The notes below the pieces were generated by a model. That model was not told the DNA's origin. It searched no databases and worked only from the letters and a program-made list of their open reading frames with translations. Below are positions 21,420 through 31,999 of a DNA stretch of 64,000 nucleotides, in pieces. Position numbers and translations under genes: made by a program. Origin of the DNA: Taudactylus pleione (lineage: Eukaryota > Chordata > Amphibia > Anura > Myobatrachidae); assembly GCA_031769625.1 (NCBI GenBank), contig JAUIMM010000178.1:26097501-26161500 (forward strand), given 5' to 3'. Position 1 is the stretch's first letter. Each line of letters begins with the position of its first letter.

Positions 21420-22180
21420 ATACGTGCGGCTAAAGCGCACACAAACACAGAAAATATTTTTTTATTTTTGCTGGAGAGTAGTGCACTTTGTGGGTTACAC
21501 CACCCTTTAAGAAATGAGCCAGCCGGCTCTTTACTTATGGGACACAGGCGCACGCTTGGCGCTGCTCCTTTGTTGATGCACGTGCAGCCACAGTGCACAC
21601 AAGTCACAAACACAGAAAATATATATTTTTTTGGTTTGGACTGGAGTGTACTTTGGGGGTTAAAGCACCCTTTAACGGTCAAGCCAGCCGGCCCTTTACT
21701 TATGACACAGGCGCACACTTGGCACTACTTTGTTGATGCACGTGCGGCTACTGCGCACACAATTCACAAACACAGAAAAAATATTATTTTTTTAGCACTT
21801 GGGGGGAGCACCCCTGATGGACAGAGCACCCCCTGGACAACACTACAGCACCCCTTTAGGACTGGGACACTGCACAGGACTTTGGAGTGGACACAGCCCC
21901 TATGGAGAACTGACTGCACAACACAGTCCAGCCAGCCCCTATGGACTTTGAAGTAGTGGACACAGCCCCTAGTAACAACAGCAGCACAGCACAACACAGC
22001 CAGCCCCTATGGACTTTGAAGTAGTGGACAACAGCAGCACAGCGCAGCACAGCGCAGCACAGCGCAGCACAACACTACTCTGCACTACACTACACTACAC
22101 TACACAGCCCAGCCAACCCTAACTCCCACCCTCCCTCTTCACTGTCCACAGCCGAGTGAGAAAATGGCGCCGACGCGGGT
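21420..22180. repeat. Diverged repeat units and CA/GC-rich simple repeats of the hAT 5' region
   Basis: Two to three 165-bp relatives of the array unit (landmarks GTGCGGCTA...GCGCACAC and GGCGCACGCTTGGCGCTG) are followed by duplicated CCCCTATGGACTTTGAAGTA blocks and CAGCA/CACTA simple repeats to about 22105. Confidence 0.7.
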
Positions 22181-22349
22181 ACCTTTTATAGGATCCAAAA
22201 CCCGCGAGACCCGGAAGGCGGGATGATGACGTTTTGCCTCGATTTCAGATCCGAGACAGGCGGGAAAAGTCGAGCCTGACTCGGATCGGCCTCGGATCGG
22301 GGGGACTCGGGGGGGGTTCGGATTTCAGAAATCCGAACCCGCTCACCCC

Positions 22350-22351
<2 letters not shown>

Positions 22352-22393
<42 letters not shown>
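22352..22393. repeat. (TA)n microsatellite
   Basis: A TA run that begins at the hAT target duplication and borders the next palindromic element. Confidence 0.9.
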
Positions 22394-22395
<2 letters not shown>

Positions 22396-22651
22396 ACATA
22401 CCCGGCACTCCTTTTAAATCAAACAAATGCTCTGGTGCCCTCCAGGGTTGTGAGTCACAGCCAAATGGAGAGAATCCAGTAAGGAGGCACTCTGGAGACT
22501 TTGCAGCATATTTCCTATGTTTCGGGAGTTACCCCGTCATCAGGGACAAGCTTGTCCCTGACGACGGGGTAACTCATGAAGCGTAGGAAATAAAGGACGA
22601 TTTTACTGTATGCTGCAAAGTCTCCAGAGTGCCTCCTTATTGGATTCTCTC
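22394..22651. repeat. Palindromic PLE-flank-like element between microsatellites
   Basis: Two arms (22464-22550 and 22551-22651) are inverted copies, meeting at CAAG/CTTG with no spacer. Read on the minus strand the left arm has GTCC, CTGATGA, C, GGGGTAACTCCC and GAAAC; the right arm on the plus strand has the same core with changes (CTGACGA, GAAGC). Flanks are (TA)n on the left and (CT)n on the right (22649-22686). It resembles a head-to-head pair of short PLE flanks. Confidence 0.6.
22519..22550 (-). ncRNA. Hammerhead-like core in the palindrome
   Basis: Minus strand: CUGAUGA at 22537-22543, helix II GGGGUAACUCCC, GAAAC at 22519-22523. Both invariant boxes are exact. Helix III is barely formed, so cleavage is doubtful. 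Confidence 0.45.
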
Positions 22652-22740
22652 TCTCTCTCTCTCTCTCTCGCTCTCTCTCTCTCTCTCCCCCCCCCCCTCC
22701 CCCCAATGGCAATTAAACCCGTCAAAGCAGAGTCTGTGTG

Positions 22741-23686
22741 CAGTGTTGCACGATTTAAATCGAATGGTTTAAATCAAATGATTAAATCATGACTTAAATC
22801 ATAAGGGTTGCACAATTTAAATCAAACGATTTAAATCAAACGATGTAGCTGTAGCTCTGGATCGTGCACAAAGATGCAACTGCACAATCAGTGATGTCGT
22901 ACAAGTGTGGGAGAAGCTGTTAGATGATCTTGAAGAGATTGGACACCACAGCAATGTAGTAAAGATGGCAAAGGCAATAGCTAAAATTGCACTGACAGAT
23001 GCCCACATGCTGGTTAATCTACTTGATCCTAGTTACAGGGGAAAAAAGCTCAGTCCTGCTGAAATTGAGACTGCTATAGAGTTTGCTCATGCCAATAATC
23101 GTCAAATTATGCCGGTCATCATCAACTTTCGTGCATCCATGAAACCATTTGCACTATACATGTTTGAAGTGGACACCAAGTATCTCCTCTAGCCTGGTGG
23201 ATGTGCTACACAGCTCAACTTCAGTTAGACACTTCTGTAGTAAATCTTCTGAAGCATATGTTCACCACAGTTTCATCAAGTGCAGGAATTGAAAGGATTT
23301 TTTCAACCTACAGTTTTGTACAATCCAAAACACGCAACAGATTGGAAAATGAAAAAACAGCTAAACTGGTTGCATTCTACAGAGCCTTTTCTGTTGAGGA
23401 CAAACGTGAGGACGTTGACAAAGACATGTACATGTTTGACTCAGACTCAAACAACTGATTGAGTGAAATTCAGAGCCTAATTTTACTTCTTGATGTAACT
23501 GTTTAGTGTGAATTTATTCTATAACTGTGTTCATTTTGTTACTGTTCACTTCAAAAATTGTTCATTTATTACTAAAAGAAGGTTTAAACATCTAAAATTA
23601 AACAGTTTACTTAAAAAAAATTGTAATAAAAAAAAATCCTATTTAAATCCCAAAAAAATCTGATTTCAATCAAATAAGTGACCCTG
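22741..23686 (+). mobile_element. Short hAT transposon with transposase 3' end (946 bp)
   Basis: Perfect 8-bp duplication TCTGTGTG (22733-22740 and 23687-23694). Ends CAGTGTTGCACG and, inverted, CAGGGTCACTT. Subterminal regions are packed with (A)TTTAAATC motifs, at least six on the left and several on the right, which are likely transposase binding sites. It carries only the 3' part of the transposase gene. Confidence 0.9.
22905..23458 (+). pseudogene. hAT transposase C-terminal part, frameshifted
   Basis: The first segment (22905-23192) reads MWEKLLDDLEEIG, then AKIALTDAHMLVNLLDPSYRG, a region found ahead of the dimerisation domain in hAT transposases. After a frame change near 23190 the second segment (23201-23458) reads TVSSSAGIERIFSTYSFVQS and KTRNRLENEKTAKLVAFYRA, the dimerisation signature. 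The N-terminal zinc finger and catalytic core are absent, so this is a non-autonomous remnant. Confidence 0.8.
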
Positions 23687-23694
23687 TCTGTGTG

Positions 23695-24101
23695 TCAGGA
23701 AAGACTGATCAACACTTCCTTGCACAGCAAAACTTTCCTCTAGCCTCTGCACTAGCAAGATCAGCATTATATTTCTCAAGGGGGTACTGAAGTTCCCCTT
23801 CTTGCTCTTTTGGTAGAAGTGCATGCGCCCCAGAGTGTAATTGGCATTCTGGGGTACAAATTTGGCAGTGATGGTGGTGAACACAGCATGCTAAACTACT
23901 GCATGGGGAGGGACATGGATTGCATGGTCACATGGGATGTGACCGTGACAACTATACCCCTGCTGCCTGCAGTGATATCCCTTGTAACTGCGCAATTAGT
24001 TGGTTAAGGGCCATTCTGAAGTCACTTTCCATGTTATCATGTATGAGTTCCTTTCTGCGCTGGTGCTCATCTATAAGCCTGGTTTTAACAAAGTCTAATG
24101 C
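23695..24101. other. No recognisable gene
   Basis: A roughly 400-bp non-coding stretch between two transposons. No motif could be supported. Confidence 0.4.
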
Positions 24102-24104
24102 TAA

Positions 24105-24819
24105 AGGTGCGTACATACTAGACAATGTGCTTACGATGCGATATCATGAGTGATTTCCCTTGAATTATCCCTGGCACTCCGGAACACGATATGGTGCTAA
24201 AAAGTGTCCAATCTAACCAACGACCTATCGTGCGTCCTTAACGATTTCCTGTGCGTCAATGAGATTGGCAGATGTTGCTTGCTGTAGCCAAGATCTGAGT
24301 GTCTGGTGTGGGTTTTATCTTGATAATCCGCACCTTTACATACCCGGAAGACACTCACCTCCTTGGACTGGTACGTTTTTGCTCATTCGAGCTAATACTC
24401 ACTCCCTTTGAGCTCATTATTTGCACTTGCTTTTATATACAGTATATGTTGCTCCTTTCAGAGATAATTAGTATAGAATTTTAATTGTTTACATTGCTCA
24501 TTGTGAGTTTATATTTGTCTAAATAAATGCACTAATTTTTATCTGACTGCCCGCGAACATCTATTGTTTCATCACTTCAGAAAAAGCTATTCTGTATTAT
24601 GTTGATTTTATTTTTCTTCTACTCTGTCTGCCTATACTCCCAGCTTAACTGCCAACCTACTTATGTTTAAGATCTGAAGATGCCATGTACGACCCGCGGG
24701 TACTTGCATCGGCATCGTAAGTGGACACTAAAGATTTAGACATATTTTAAACGATTTGTCATTCCGATGTGCCAAAATTGGGCGAATCATACAAAATATC
24801 GTCTAGTGTGTGCGCACCT
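24105..24819. mobile_element. Harbinger-type MITE, AGGTGCGTACA family
   Basis: Ends AGGTGCGTACATACTAGAC and, inverted, AGGTGCGCACACACTAGAC, with an exact TAA duplication (24102-24104 and 24820-24822). TAA target duplications are typical for PIF/Harbinger. 715 bp, non-coding. The ends differ from the GGGCCTGATTCAGA family, so a different transposase is likely. Confidence 0.85.
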
Positions 24820-25294
24820 TAACTCTGCTTCAGGCTTTATTTCCAGTGGATGGTATATGTCAGGTACACTGCACAGAACTACAGGTGTGTCCTCATACAC
24901 TGTGGCCACATTCGCACCAAACACCCCTCCTCAAAGCAACAGGTATGAGCGACTCTGGCACGCCGAGCATCTTATTCTCACACATAAAACAACTGGAAGT
25001 GACAAAACTACTTAGCTACACTGCACTGATCAATTTGATATGCGAAATTTGTACATCTGTGTGCGAATGAGTCTGAATCTGTATACAAAGTTCTGCGATG
25101 CAGTGGCTACGACTTTCTCACGCCAATTTTCATTGTGCTTCATCTGCAACGTTGTACATGTTTAAAACTAATTTCGTGCAGTTCAAGTCACAGCCCCACG
25201 TTTCTAGTACACTTTGAGTGGTATTTCACTGCTCCTGCATTGCGAATAAGGCGACATTTACAGAAAAAGTAATTAAGAAACGCTGCTTGGTGCG

Positions 25295-25498
25295 GCTCAG
25301 TAGTTAGACAATAGTGCAAGAAACAAAAGGTTATGTCAGTGAATAGTGAATTGTTACTTTTTATATAAAAACTTAACGTTTATTAGATATACATTAAAAT
25401 ATCCTTATGGGCAGCAAAATAATGGTTAGAAATTAGAAGTAGTGAGAAAAGTATGCGTTAGAAAATGTGTATTAAAATAAAATAAAGACTTTCCCGAC
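25295..25498. repeat. Left arm of the large inverted repeat, outer segment
   Basis: Reverse complement of about 42865-43080: the GTAGTTAGACAATAGTGCAA, ACTTAACGTTTATTAGATAT and GAAAATGTGTATTAAAATAA blocks are shared in order. It is interrupted at 25499 by the Harbinger insertion. Weaker similarity further out (24889-24909 with 43236-43256, GTGTCCTCATACAC) suggests the arms once extended further. Confidence 0.8.
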
Positions 25499-26177
25499 TG
25501 TGGCCCTCATTCAGACCCGGATGCAAGTGGCCGTTCGTACGTTCGGCGTACGTAAAAAAATATGTAAATTCAAGCACTCGCTCGTATTTTCGAACGCAGC
25601 CAAACATCCTCCCCAAACTCTACCGACCCCTCCTCTAACTAACGAGCGTGCCAAATAGCGAGCGTACATCCCCGAAGTGGCTTGAAGGGAACGCACGCAC
25701 AAGTACAAACCGGAAGTGAGACTGTCAGATTCCGATTAACTGCTCGTTTATTCTGCCTACCTCCCTCAATCGTATCATGCCAATCAATATATCAATTAGC
25801 TTCATTGGTTTTTTGTTTTTTTTTCACAATGCAATAAACTTTAATCTTGTCCGTGTTTGTGTTTACCCGCAGAATACGTACGGCTTAAACATTCGCTTTT
25901 ATTTGTCAAAATACATGTTAGAGCCAATTAAACAATTGTTTTATTTGTTTTTAACCACGCATATTTTCCTGGGTTCATTTCTTTATTTAAATTTGCTTAC
26001 GCATGTCACTGCATCAAGCCTATCATAACTCTCAAGAGATTTCTGGCCCTGTCGAACACATGACTCATACACTAACCAATAGAATTGGTCCTGTTAATTA
26101 CCCAAATACATTAGCCAATCAAATTTATTTTCGGGGCTTTATTAAAAATGATTTTTAACAAATACACCATTGCCATC

Positions 26178-27462
26178 ATGAGAGCCTCGGCATTCACCAG
26201 GCGCGAGCTGCTGGTGTTAACCGAGGTGATGGATAGGCGGATCACCAGCCAGCCTCCACCCATCACAAATCGCGAGAAGCGTTCCGCATATGCGGAGGTA
26301 CGTGGCCGCCTGCATTCCTTCAGCTCACGCCGCCAGATCGGCCAGCTGGAGCGCAGGTGGTCGGACCTGCAACGGCGGACGCCCCGCTTGCTGGCATGCT
26401 TTCGCATGCAGATCGCAGAATGTAAGTTTTTGGGACTGTGGTTTTCATGTTTATCTTTGTGGCCCTAACTGCGTGTGCATGTTTTCATGTATGTCCTATT
26501 TATTCATTGTACTCATATCTGCATGGCCATGTTTTCATGTATGTCCTATTTATTCATTGTACTCATATCTTCATGGCCATGTTTTCATGTATGTCCTATT
26601 TATTCATTGTACTCATATCTGCATGGCCATGTTTTCATGTATGTCCTGTTGTCATAAATTAGTGTTTTACTCGGTTTTGGTTGAAACTAACCACAATTTG
26701 TTTCACATCTTTTAGGGGCACAGCGAAGACTACGGCGTCATCGCCATCCAAGATGGCGCTCTCGCCCACTCTCCCCAACCCCAAGCCAACCCTCCACACC
26801 CCCAAATTCCCCTATTTCCCCCTCCTCCCCAGACCCTGTGGAGGATATTTCGGGGCTCCTTCCCCTCCATCCCAATTCCCCCTCTCCTCCAACCACCCCT
26901 CTTCTAACTACCCCCTCCCCTGAATCCCAAATCACCCCGCCAAGCTCTTTGGGGAATGGAGGCACCTCCGAGGAGGACGAGGGAGTGGCTTCAGGAGCGG
27001 CCATTATTTTGAACGGTATGGTTTTTTTTTTGTTTATTTTTCGGCAAAAACTGTTTGGATGTAATCATGTGTCGTTCCCTTTTTTTGTGTTTTTCTGCCG
27101 AATTTTTGGGAGTTTTCGGGTTGTCTTTACCTGTTACTGCTGATTTCACCATACACATATCACACCTGTCTGAATCAGATTTTTGGACTTGTAGTTTTGG
27201 AGTAGACCATTTTGGGGGGCTTGGTTTTTTCGGTGTAATTCTGCTTTGGGCCAAAATATTTACATTTTTGGGTAGCTTGGTTTGGCTTGTTTTTTAATGT
27301 GGTTTCATTATTGATGCATTAATCCCCACACTTTTCTAACCCACAGAGGAACAGAGGCGTATGGCTGAATTAGCCGGCTGTGTGGGGCGTATGCGGGAAC
27401 ACGTCATCGTGCTGCTGGTGGTCCTTGACCATATGTCGGTCCTCCTTAGGAACCAGTTTTAG
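26178..27462 (+). CDS. Small SANT-like, proline-rich protein of the Harbinger element (three exons)
   Basis: Inferred exons: 26178-26421, 26716-27015 and 27347-27462 (stop TAG 27460-27462). Splice sites are GTAAGT/TTTTAG and GTATGG/CCACAG and phases agree, giving 219 residues with no stop. Exon 1 (FTRRELLVLTEVMD...RSAYAEVRGRL...IGQLERRWSDLQRR) has the spacing of a Myb/SANT or NAIF1-type trihelix, with the W in RRWSDL as the third helix. Exon 2 is rich in P, S and T with an acidic end (SEEDEG). Exon 3 is a short amphipathic helix (MAELAGCVGRMREHVIVLLV) likely used for oligomerisation. It most likely binds DNA or partners the transposase; that is inference. Known Harbingers usually carry one such gene; here it is a second one. 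Confidence 0.75.
26470..26648. repeat. 50-bp tandem repeat in intron 1 of the small SANT-like gene
   Basis: GTTTTCATGTATGTCCTATT recurs at 26481, 26531, 26581 and 26631 (the last copy changed at its end), giving about 3.4 copies with a period of exactly 50 bases and nearly no divergence. Confidence 0.95.
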
Positions 27463-28282
27463 TTTTTTTTTTTGACAAAAGATAAATAAATTAATATTTT
27501 AAACTTAACGTTCTGTCTCATTCCTTGTTTCCAAATCAGAGATTGTTTACACTGACATAAGTAGACTCTTCCAGCAAGGATTTGCAATTATTGTCACTAA
27601 GATTGTGTTTTGTATTTTTTAGGAAAACAGGCACAAGAAACACCTAACAGTAACAATCTGATTGCCCTTTTTTGGTGTTGTACAAATTATATATTAATAC
27701 ATTTTACATGTTCCTATTTGGGGTTCAAGCTGCTTAGGCCGATATTACGAAGCCAACTGATTGTACAGGATTCCTTTGGGTGTTGGTTTGGACCCAGAAA
27801 ACATCTTACATTTTAGCTCAACTTGCGTCATTACAGGCTTACCCCTTAGGCAAATGTAACGTGTGTGAACCTGGTTACACTTGCTTGTAATGGGCAAAAA
27901 AAGGTACAAAATTACACTCTCAAGACGTTTATTCACAACATAACTAAAATAACAAAGTGTTCACTCACAAACAAAACACACAGTGATAATCATAAATACA
28001 ACACATACAAAAAACTTTAAAAAATCACACAAAAAATCAAGAACTGGTTGACGAAGGACCATGCCAACATGATTCCACAAATGTGGCGTTGCAATATGGG
28101 TTCCATAATATATTCCCAAAGTTTCCACATGAAGGTTTTTTTAGGGTAGCAGGAAGTAGTCATCATTGGAGTCCCAAAGATTATGAAAACAAACAGAAGA
28201 TTGAGAAAAAAAAACAAAATAATTAGATGTTCTCAAACAAACCGTACCACATTGTGTCTAAACACTGTTGTTTTGCCAATAA
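27463..28282. other. Harbinger interior between convergent gene 3' ends
   Basis: Contains an AATAAA-like signal (GATAAATAAATTAA at about 27480) for the plus-strand gene. Otherwise AT-rich. An AG|GTAATT just at the transposase stop could be a donor for an optional extra exon; none was found. Confidence 0.5.
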
Positions 28283-29404
28283 TTACCTAAAATATCTGGC
28301 CACCACATCATCGCGTATGGCCCCCCCACATACTGACCTCCGACCAACCTCGGGGGGGCCATCCTCAGGTAAGGCATCCTCTGGCTGCATTGGGACACCA
28401 CTCCTTATGGCGATGTTGTGAAATATCCCACACAGGACCACAATTTTCGAAACCATATCCGGCAAATACATGAGCTCGCCACCAGAGCGGTGGAGGCATC
28501 TGAATCGGACTTTTAAAACGCCGATACAGCGCTCCACCACTTGCCTGGTGGCTGTAAGTGCGGCATTAAAATTACTTTGTGGCCCTGGTGTGGGAGCCAA
28601 ATAAGGAGTGAGCAGCCAGGGCATGCAAGGGTAGCCACTGTCTCCTGTGAAAAAGAAGTGACAACATCAGGATCACTGTGTATCAAGCTTAACATTATTA
28701 TGTACTAAAGGTCTCCACTTACCCAGAAGCCACGCATCACCAGCTTGTAGGTTGGTTAATTTGTGCCATATCCCTGATTGCCGGATGACGAATGAGTCAT
28801 GTGCACTTCCTGGTAATTTTGCATTCAGGGACAGGATCTGGAGGGAGGCATCACATACCACCATTACATTCAGGGAGTGATAGTGTTTACGGTTGCGAAA
28901 TATGGCCTCCAGCCGTGCTGGAGGCTGAAGTGGTATGTGAGTACCATCCACAACCCCTATGATGTGTGGGAAGCCAGCTAATTGGTAAAAATTGGCCTTG
29001 GCCACACTAAGGGCACCCATATCCAAAGGCATTTGAATAAAATGATGGAGGTGCTTGAAAAGTGCCTCCATCACTGCCCTCAGGATCCGGGAAAAGGAGG
29101 ATTGTGAGATGCCCGCCACTATTCCCACCGTTGTTTGAAACGATCCTGAGGTACAGAAATGTAACACCGCCATAAATTGCGTAAGTGGTGGTATTGCTGT
29201 AGGACTGTCAATTTGCCAATCAAGATCACTCTCTATTAATGAGAGAGTGTCTATGATGATTTTGGGAGGAAGACGGCAGCGTCTTAAAACCTCATCATCG
29301 GGCATTCCAAAAAGGGTGACACGTGTTCGAAATATCTGGGGCCTTGCACGCCTACGATGCCTATTCCTGGGACGAGATTGAGGTTGGTCGGCTTCCGGGA
29401 GCAT
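28283..29404 (-). CDS. Harbinger DDE transposase, HARBI1-like (two exons, intact)
   Basis: Exons on the minus strand: 29404-28723 and 28644-28283, joined by GTAAGT/TTCACAG, giving 347 residues, the usual HARBI1-like length. The start ATG at 29404 (MLPEADQPQ) was chosen because a splice acceptor-like TTTCAG lies just upstream at about 29432, marking a probable 5' UTR exon; upstream in-frame codons belong to intron. Residues about 1-60 are basic and probably bind DNA. Catalytic residues are visible: D in GVVDGTHIPL, D in NVMVVCDASLQ and E in VVERCIGVLKVRFR. GDSGYP spans the exon junction, as in this family. It would cut and paste elements sharing the TIRs, together with the Myb-like partner that normally brings it to the nucleus and DNA. 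No stop or missing key residue was seen. Confidence 0.93.
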
Positions 29405-29756
29405 GGCCAGAACAATCCAACCCAGATCAACCTGAAATGGCAAGATTTGAATGTAAGGCTTTTTAACCCCCCAAATAAATAGATTTTTACTTAGCTTGAT
29501 GATACCATCCATTGATGCTTACATGCCGGGGTATTGTCATGATACGTGCAAACTGTAAATAATCACAATATAAAAATACAACAATTTATGCTGGGCATTT
29601 CTGTTTCAAAATTGGGTGCAAGACAAAACATAAAAGGGGAGAAACACACATTTGCCCAAAGAGCAAAACGACATTGCGCAGACTACCTCAAATTGGGGCC
29701 AAATGTAATCAACAAATGCTAAAGGGAAAACCCAACCAATTTAACGGGTCTAAATA

Positions 29757-30075
29757 AGCAGTTAAAAATGCGCTAATTAGTTCGCAAATACCAGTCACAA
29801 TAGAAACAGTTAAAAATGCGCTAATTAGTTAGCAAATACCAGTCACAATAGAAACAGTTAAAAATGCGCTAATTAGTTAGCAAATACCAGTCACAATAGA
29901 AACAGTTAAAAATGCGCTAATTAGTTCGCAAATACCAGTCACAATAGAAACAGTTAAAAATGCGCTAATTAGTTCGCAAATACCAGTCACAATAGAAACA
30001 GTTAAAAATGCGCTAATTAGTTTGCAAATACCAGTCACAATAGAAACAGTTAAAAATGCGCTAATTAGTTTGCAA
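29757..30075. repeat. 48-bp tandem array between the divergent transposase and Myb genes
   Basis: Seven near-identical copies of a 48-base unit containing GTTAAAAATGCGCTAATTAG and CGCAAATACCAGTCACAATA. Variation is confined to one position (TTCGC, TTAGC or TTTGC). It lies in the intergenic region from which both genes are transcribed outward. It may hold repeated protein-binding sites. The repeat was seen directly; the role is inference. Confidence 0.95.
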
Positions 30076-30708
30076 ATACAAGTACAAAAATACGCAGATA
30101 GAAAAACACAACATTTTAGAAACATTTCTGACTAATAAAAACAAAGGTTACAAGTGTAAGGTCAAACAAAGTTGCGTAAATACAAACATGAACATTTACT
30201 AACCAAGTGAAAAAATAAACTTACCAATAGATAATATATAAGTTTCCGGATCAAATGGTCGTTGGGGCAGAGCCAAAAAAAAACCTAACAAAGATGAAAT
30301 TACGAAAAAATAACGTTAACAAATTCAGGAAAAGAAGGAGACACAAATTGAACAAAAGTTAGACTGCCAAAAACTTACCAAATAAAGAAACGCCAAAAAC
30401 AAAACCACCAGAAAAAATGCGAACGGAAAAAAAATAAACAAATTTTGCAAACAAAAACAACTCCCACCAACGCCAACTCCAAAACCCGCCAACAATCAAC
30501 TCCGACCAACGTAACCTCCAACAATCAACAAACGCCACCTCGACTCAAGACGCCCCAAGCCATAAATAGTGTTTAGTTTCCCGCACAAATTAAGGAGGGA
30601 TCATAGGAACGCACAATCAATGATGCGGCCGAAAAATAAGGACGCATGTATAAATACGTCACGAGCCAAACAAAAAATTGTGCTGTATTTCTTGTTTTGA
30701 GCTAAGAC

Positions 30709-31991
30709 ATGGCTACAGACCAGGGAAACAATGGGCAACAGTCTGGCGGTAAGTATTTCAGGCATTTGGAAACAATGATTAATTTGAAACATAATATAGT
30801 GCAAGTTGTGAAGTTTACAATTCTCAACATTTAAACAAATAGGTGAGGAGGATGACATGGAAGAGGCTACAGGGCCCAGTATTCCGGCCAAAGCTGGCAA
30901 AAAGAAAAGGCAGCCACAATTCACAAGAAAGGAGATGGAGGTTTTGGTTCAGAAGTGTGTGGACATCCTGCCACAGGCAGACAGGAATATGAGTGCAAGC
31001 CAGAAGTGGAGAATGTGGGAGGAGGTAGCCGTTGCGGTCAATACGGTGGGTGATTTTGTCCGTCTAGCCCGGGATGTCAAACGGTGGTAAGTAAAAACTT
31101 GACCACCCAAAAAAACTGGGGGAAAGAATGCATGAATAATGGCTACTTTTTCACCAACAGATGGCAAGACTTCAAATATCACCTGAAACAAAAAATGGCT
31201 GACAGGGCTAGGCATACAAGGGGGACAGGTGGGGGTCCCACCCCTGTGTCATTGGAGTTGAATGATTTAGAAGAGCTGGCACAGGCGTGTGTGCAGGCTG
31301 TGGAGGTGTTTGGCGTGTCCAACATGGATACGGACATGCCAGACTTTGCGGCTCCTCATGTTGTCCAAGGTAAATATTGTGATGTCACCAATTCTGAAAT
31401 GTTAATGTGCCAATATGTAGATTCTAATGTGACTATTTTCTCATTTTACCAACAGAGACACAGGCGGATGAGTCTGCTCCAGAGGGGAGCCTTGGCCGCA
31501 GAATTTCTGCAGGCTCTGCAGGGGAGGAACCAGTACATCCGGCTGAGGACCCTGCAGAAGCCAGTCCTGGGCAATCCCCCTCGCAGGCAGTGTCCCTCCT
31601 CACAGAACTCAATTTTAAATCGGATTTCCATACGGAGATTCTGCAGAGGATGGACGCCAGTCTGGTACGGGTGGCTGGGGCCCTGGAGCAAAATGCTGCG
31701 GCCAACGTGACCATTGGTCAGGCCCTGGCGGAAAATACCAGGGCCAACATCCGCATCGCCAATGCCCTGGAGCAGCTCATTCGCCAGCACATGGTGGAGC
31801 CGACCTCCCTTCCTGCCGGAACATCAGGATCCTCCACCTATGGCACAACATCAGCTAATCCTCCAAATGTGCCTAGCCCTGTGCCTAGTCCAGAGGCCAC
31901 AACATCTGCCTCTGGACAGGCCAGCCCGATGACATCCCGGACCCGGTCTGGCGCCCACCCTCCCCCTGCCAAACGGGGGAAAAAACGTTGA
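30709..31991 (+). CDS. Harbinger Myb/SANT-like DNA-binding protein (four exons, intact)
   Basis: Exons 30709-30748, 30843-31083, 31161-31369 and 31456-31991 give 341 residues. The exon 2 donor is the one uncertain point. The consensus GTAAGT at 31087 would create a stop at the junction, whereas GT at 31084 keeps the frame and gives KRWQDFK, which is what the family shows. Domains: short acidic N-terminus; basic KKKRQ; SANT-like trihelix from FTRKEMEVLVQKCVDI through the MWEEVAVAVN and VKRWQDFKYHLKQK helices; a linker; a coiled-coil/helical stretch (TEILQRMDASLVRV through IANALEQLIRQHM); and a P/S/T-rich tail ending KRGKKR, a probable nuclear localisation signal. The role in the family is to bind transposon ends and import the transposase. 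It is divergent to the transposase gene. Confidence 0.88.
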
Positions 31992-31999
31992 CAGCACTG

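Larger units (their letters stand above)
19042..22351 (-). mobile_element. hAT transposon, internally deleted, with expanded tandem repeats
   Basis: Ends TAGGGGTGTGCACTGG and, inverted, TAGGGGTGAGCGGGTTC, with a perfect 8-bp duplication CTATATAT (19034-19041 and 22352-22359). On the minus strand it keeps an N-terminal-side transposase exon fragment (21075-21402) and the C-terminal dimerisation region (19832-20126). The middle of the transposase, with most catalytic residues, is missing, and a tandem array sits in its place. The element at 57302-58858 has related ends. Confidence 0.9.

Noticed and set aside
26438..26715. Cysteine-rich repeated frame (YLFIVLISAWPCFHVCP)
   Set aside because: Translation of the 50-bp tandem repeat inside intron 1 of the SANT-like gene.
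29877..30125. Repeat protein GICKLISAFLTVSIVT
   Set aside because: Translation of the 48-bp array, whose period is divisible by three; no start context or neighbours support a gene.
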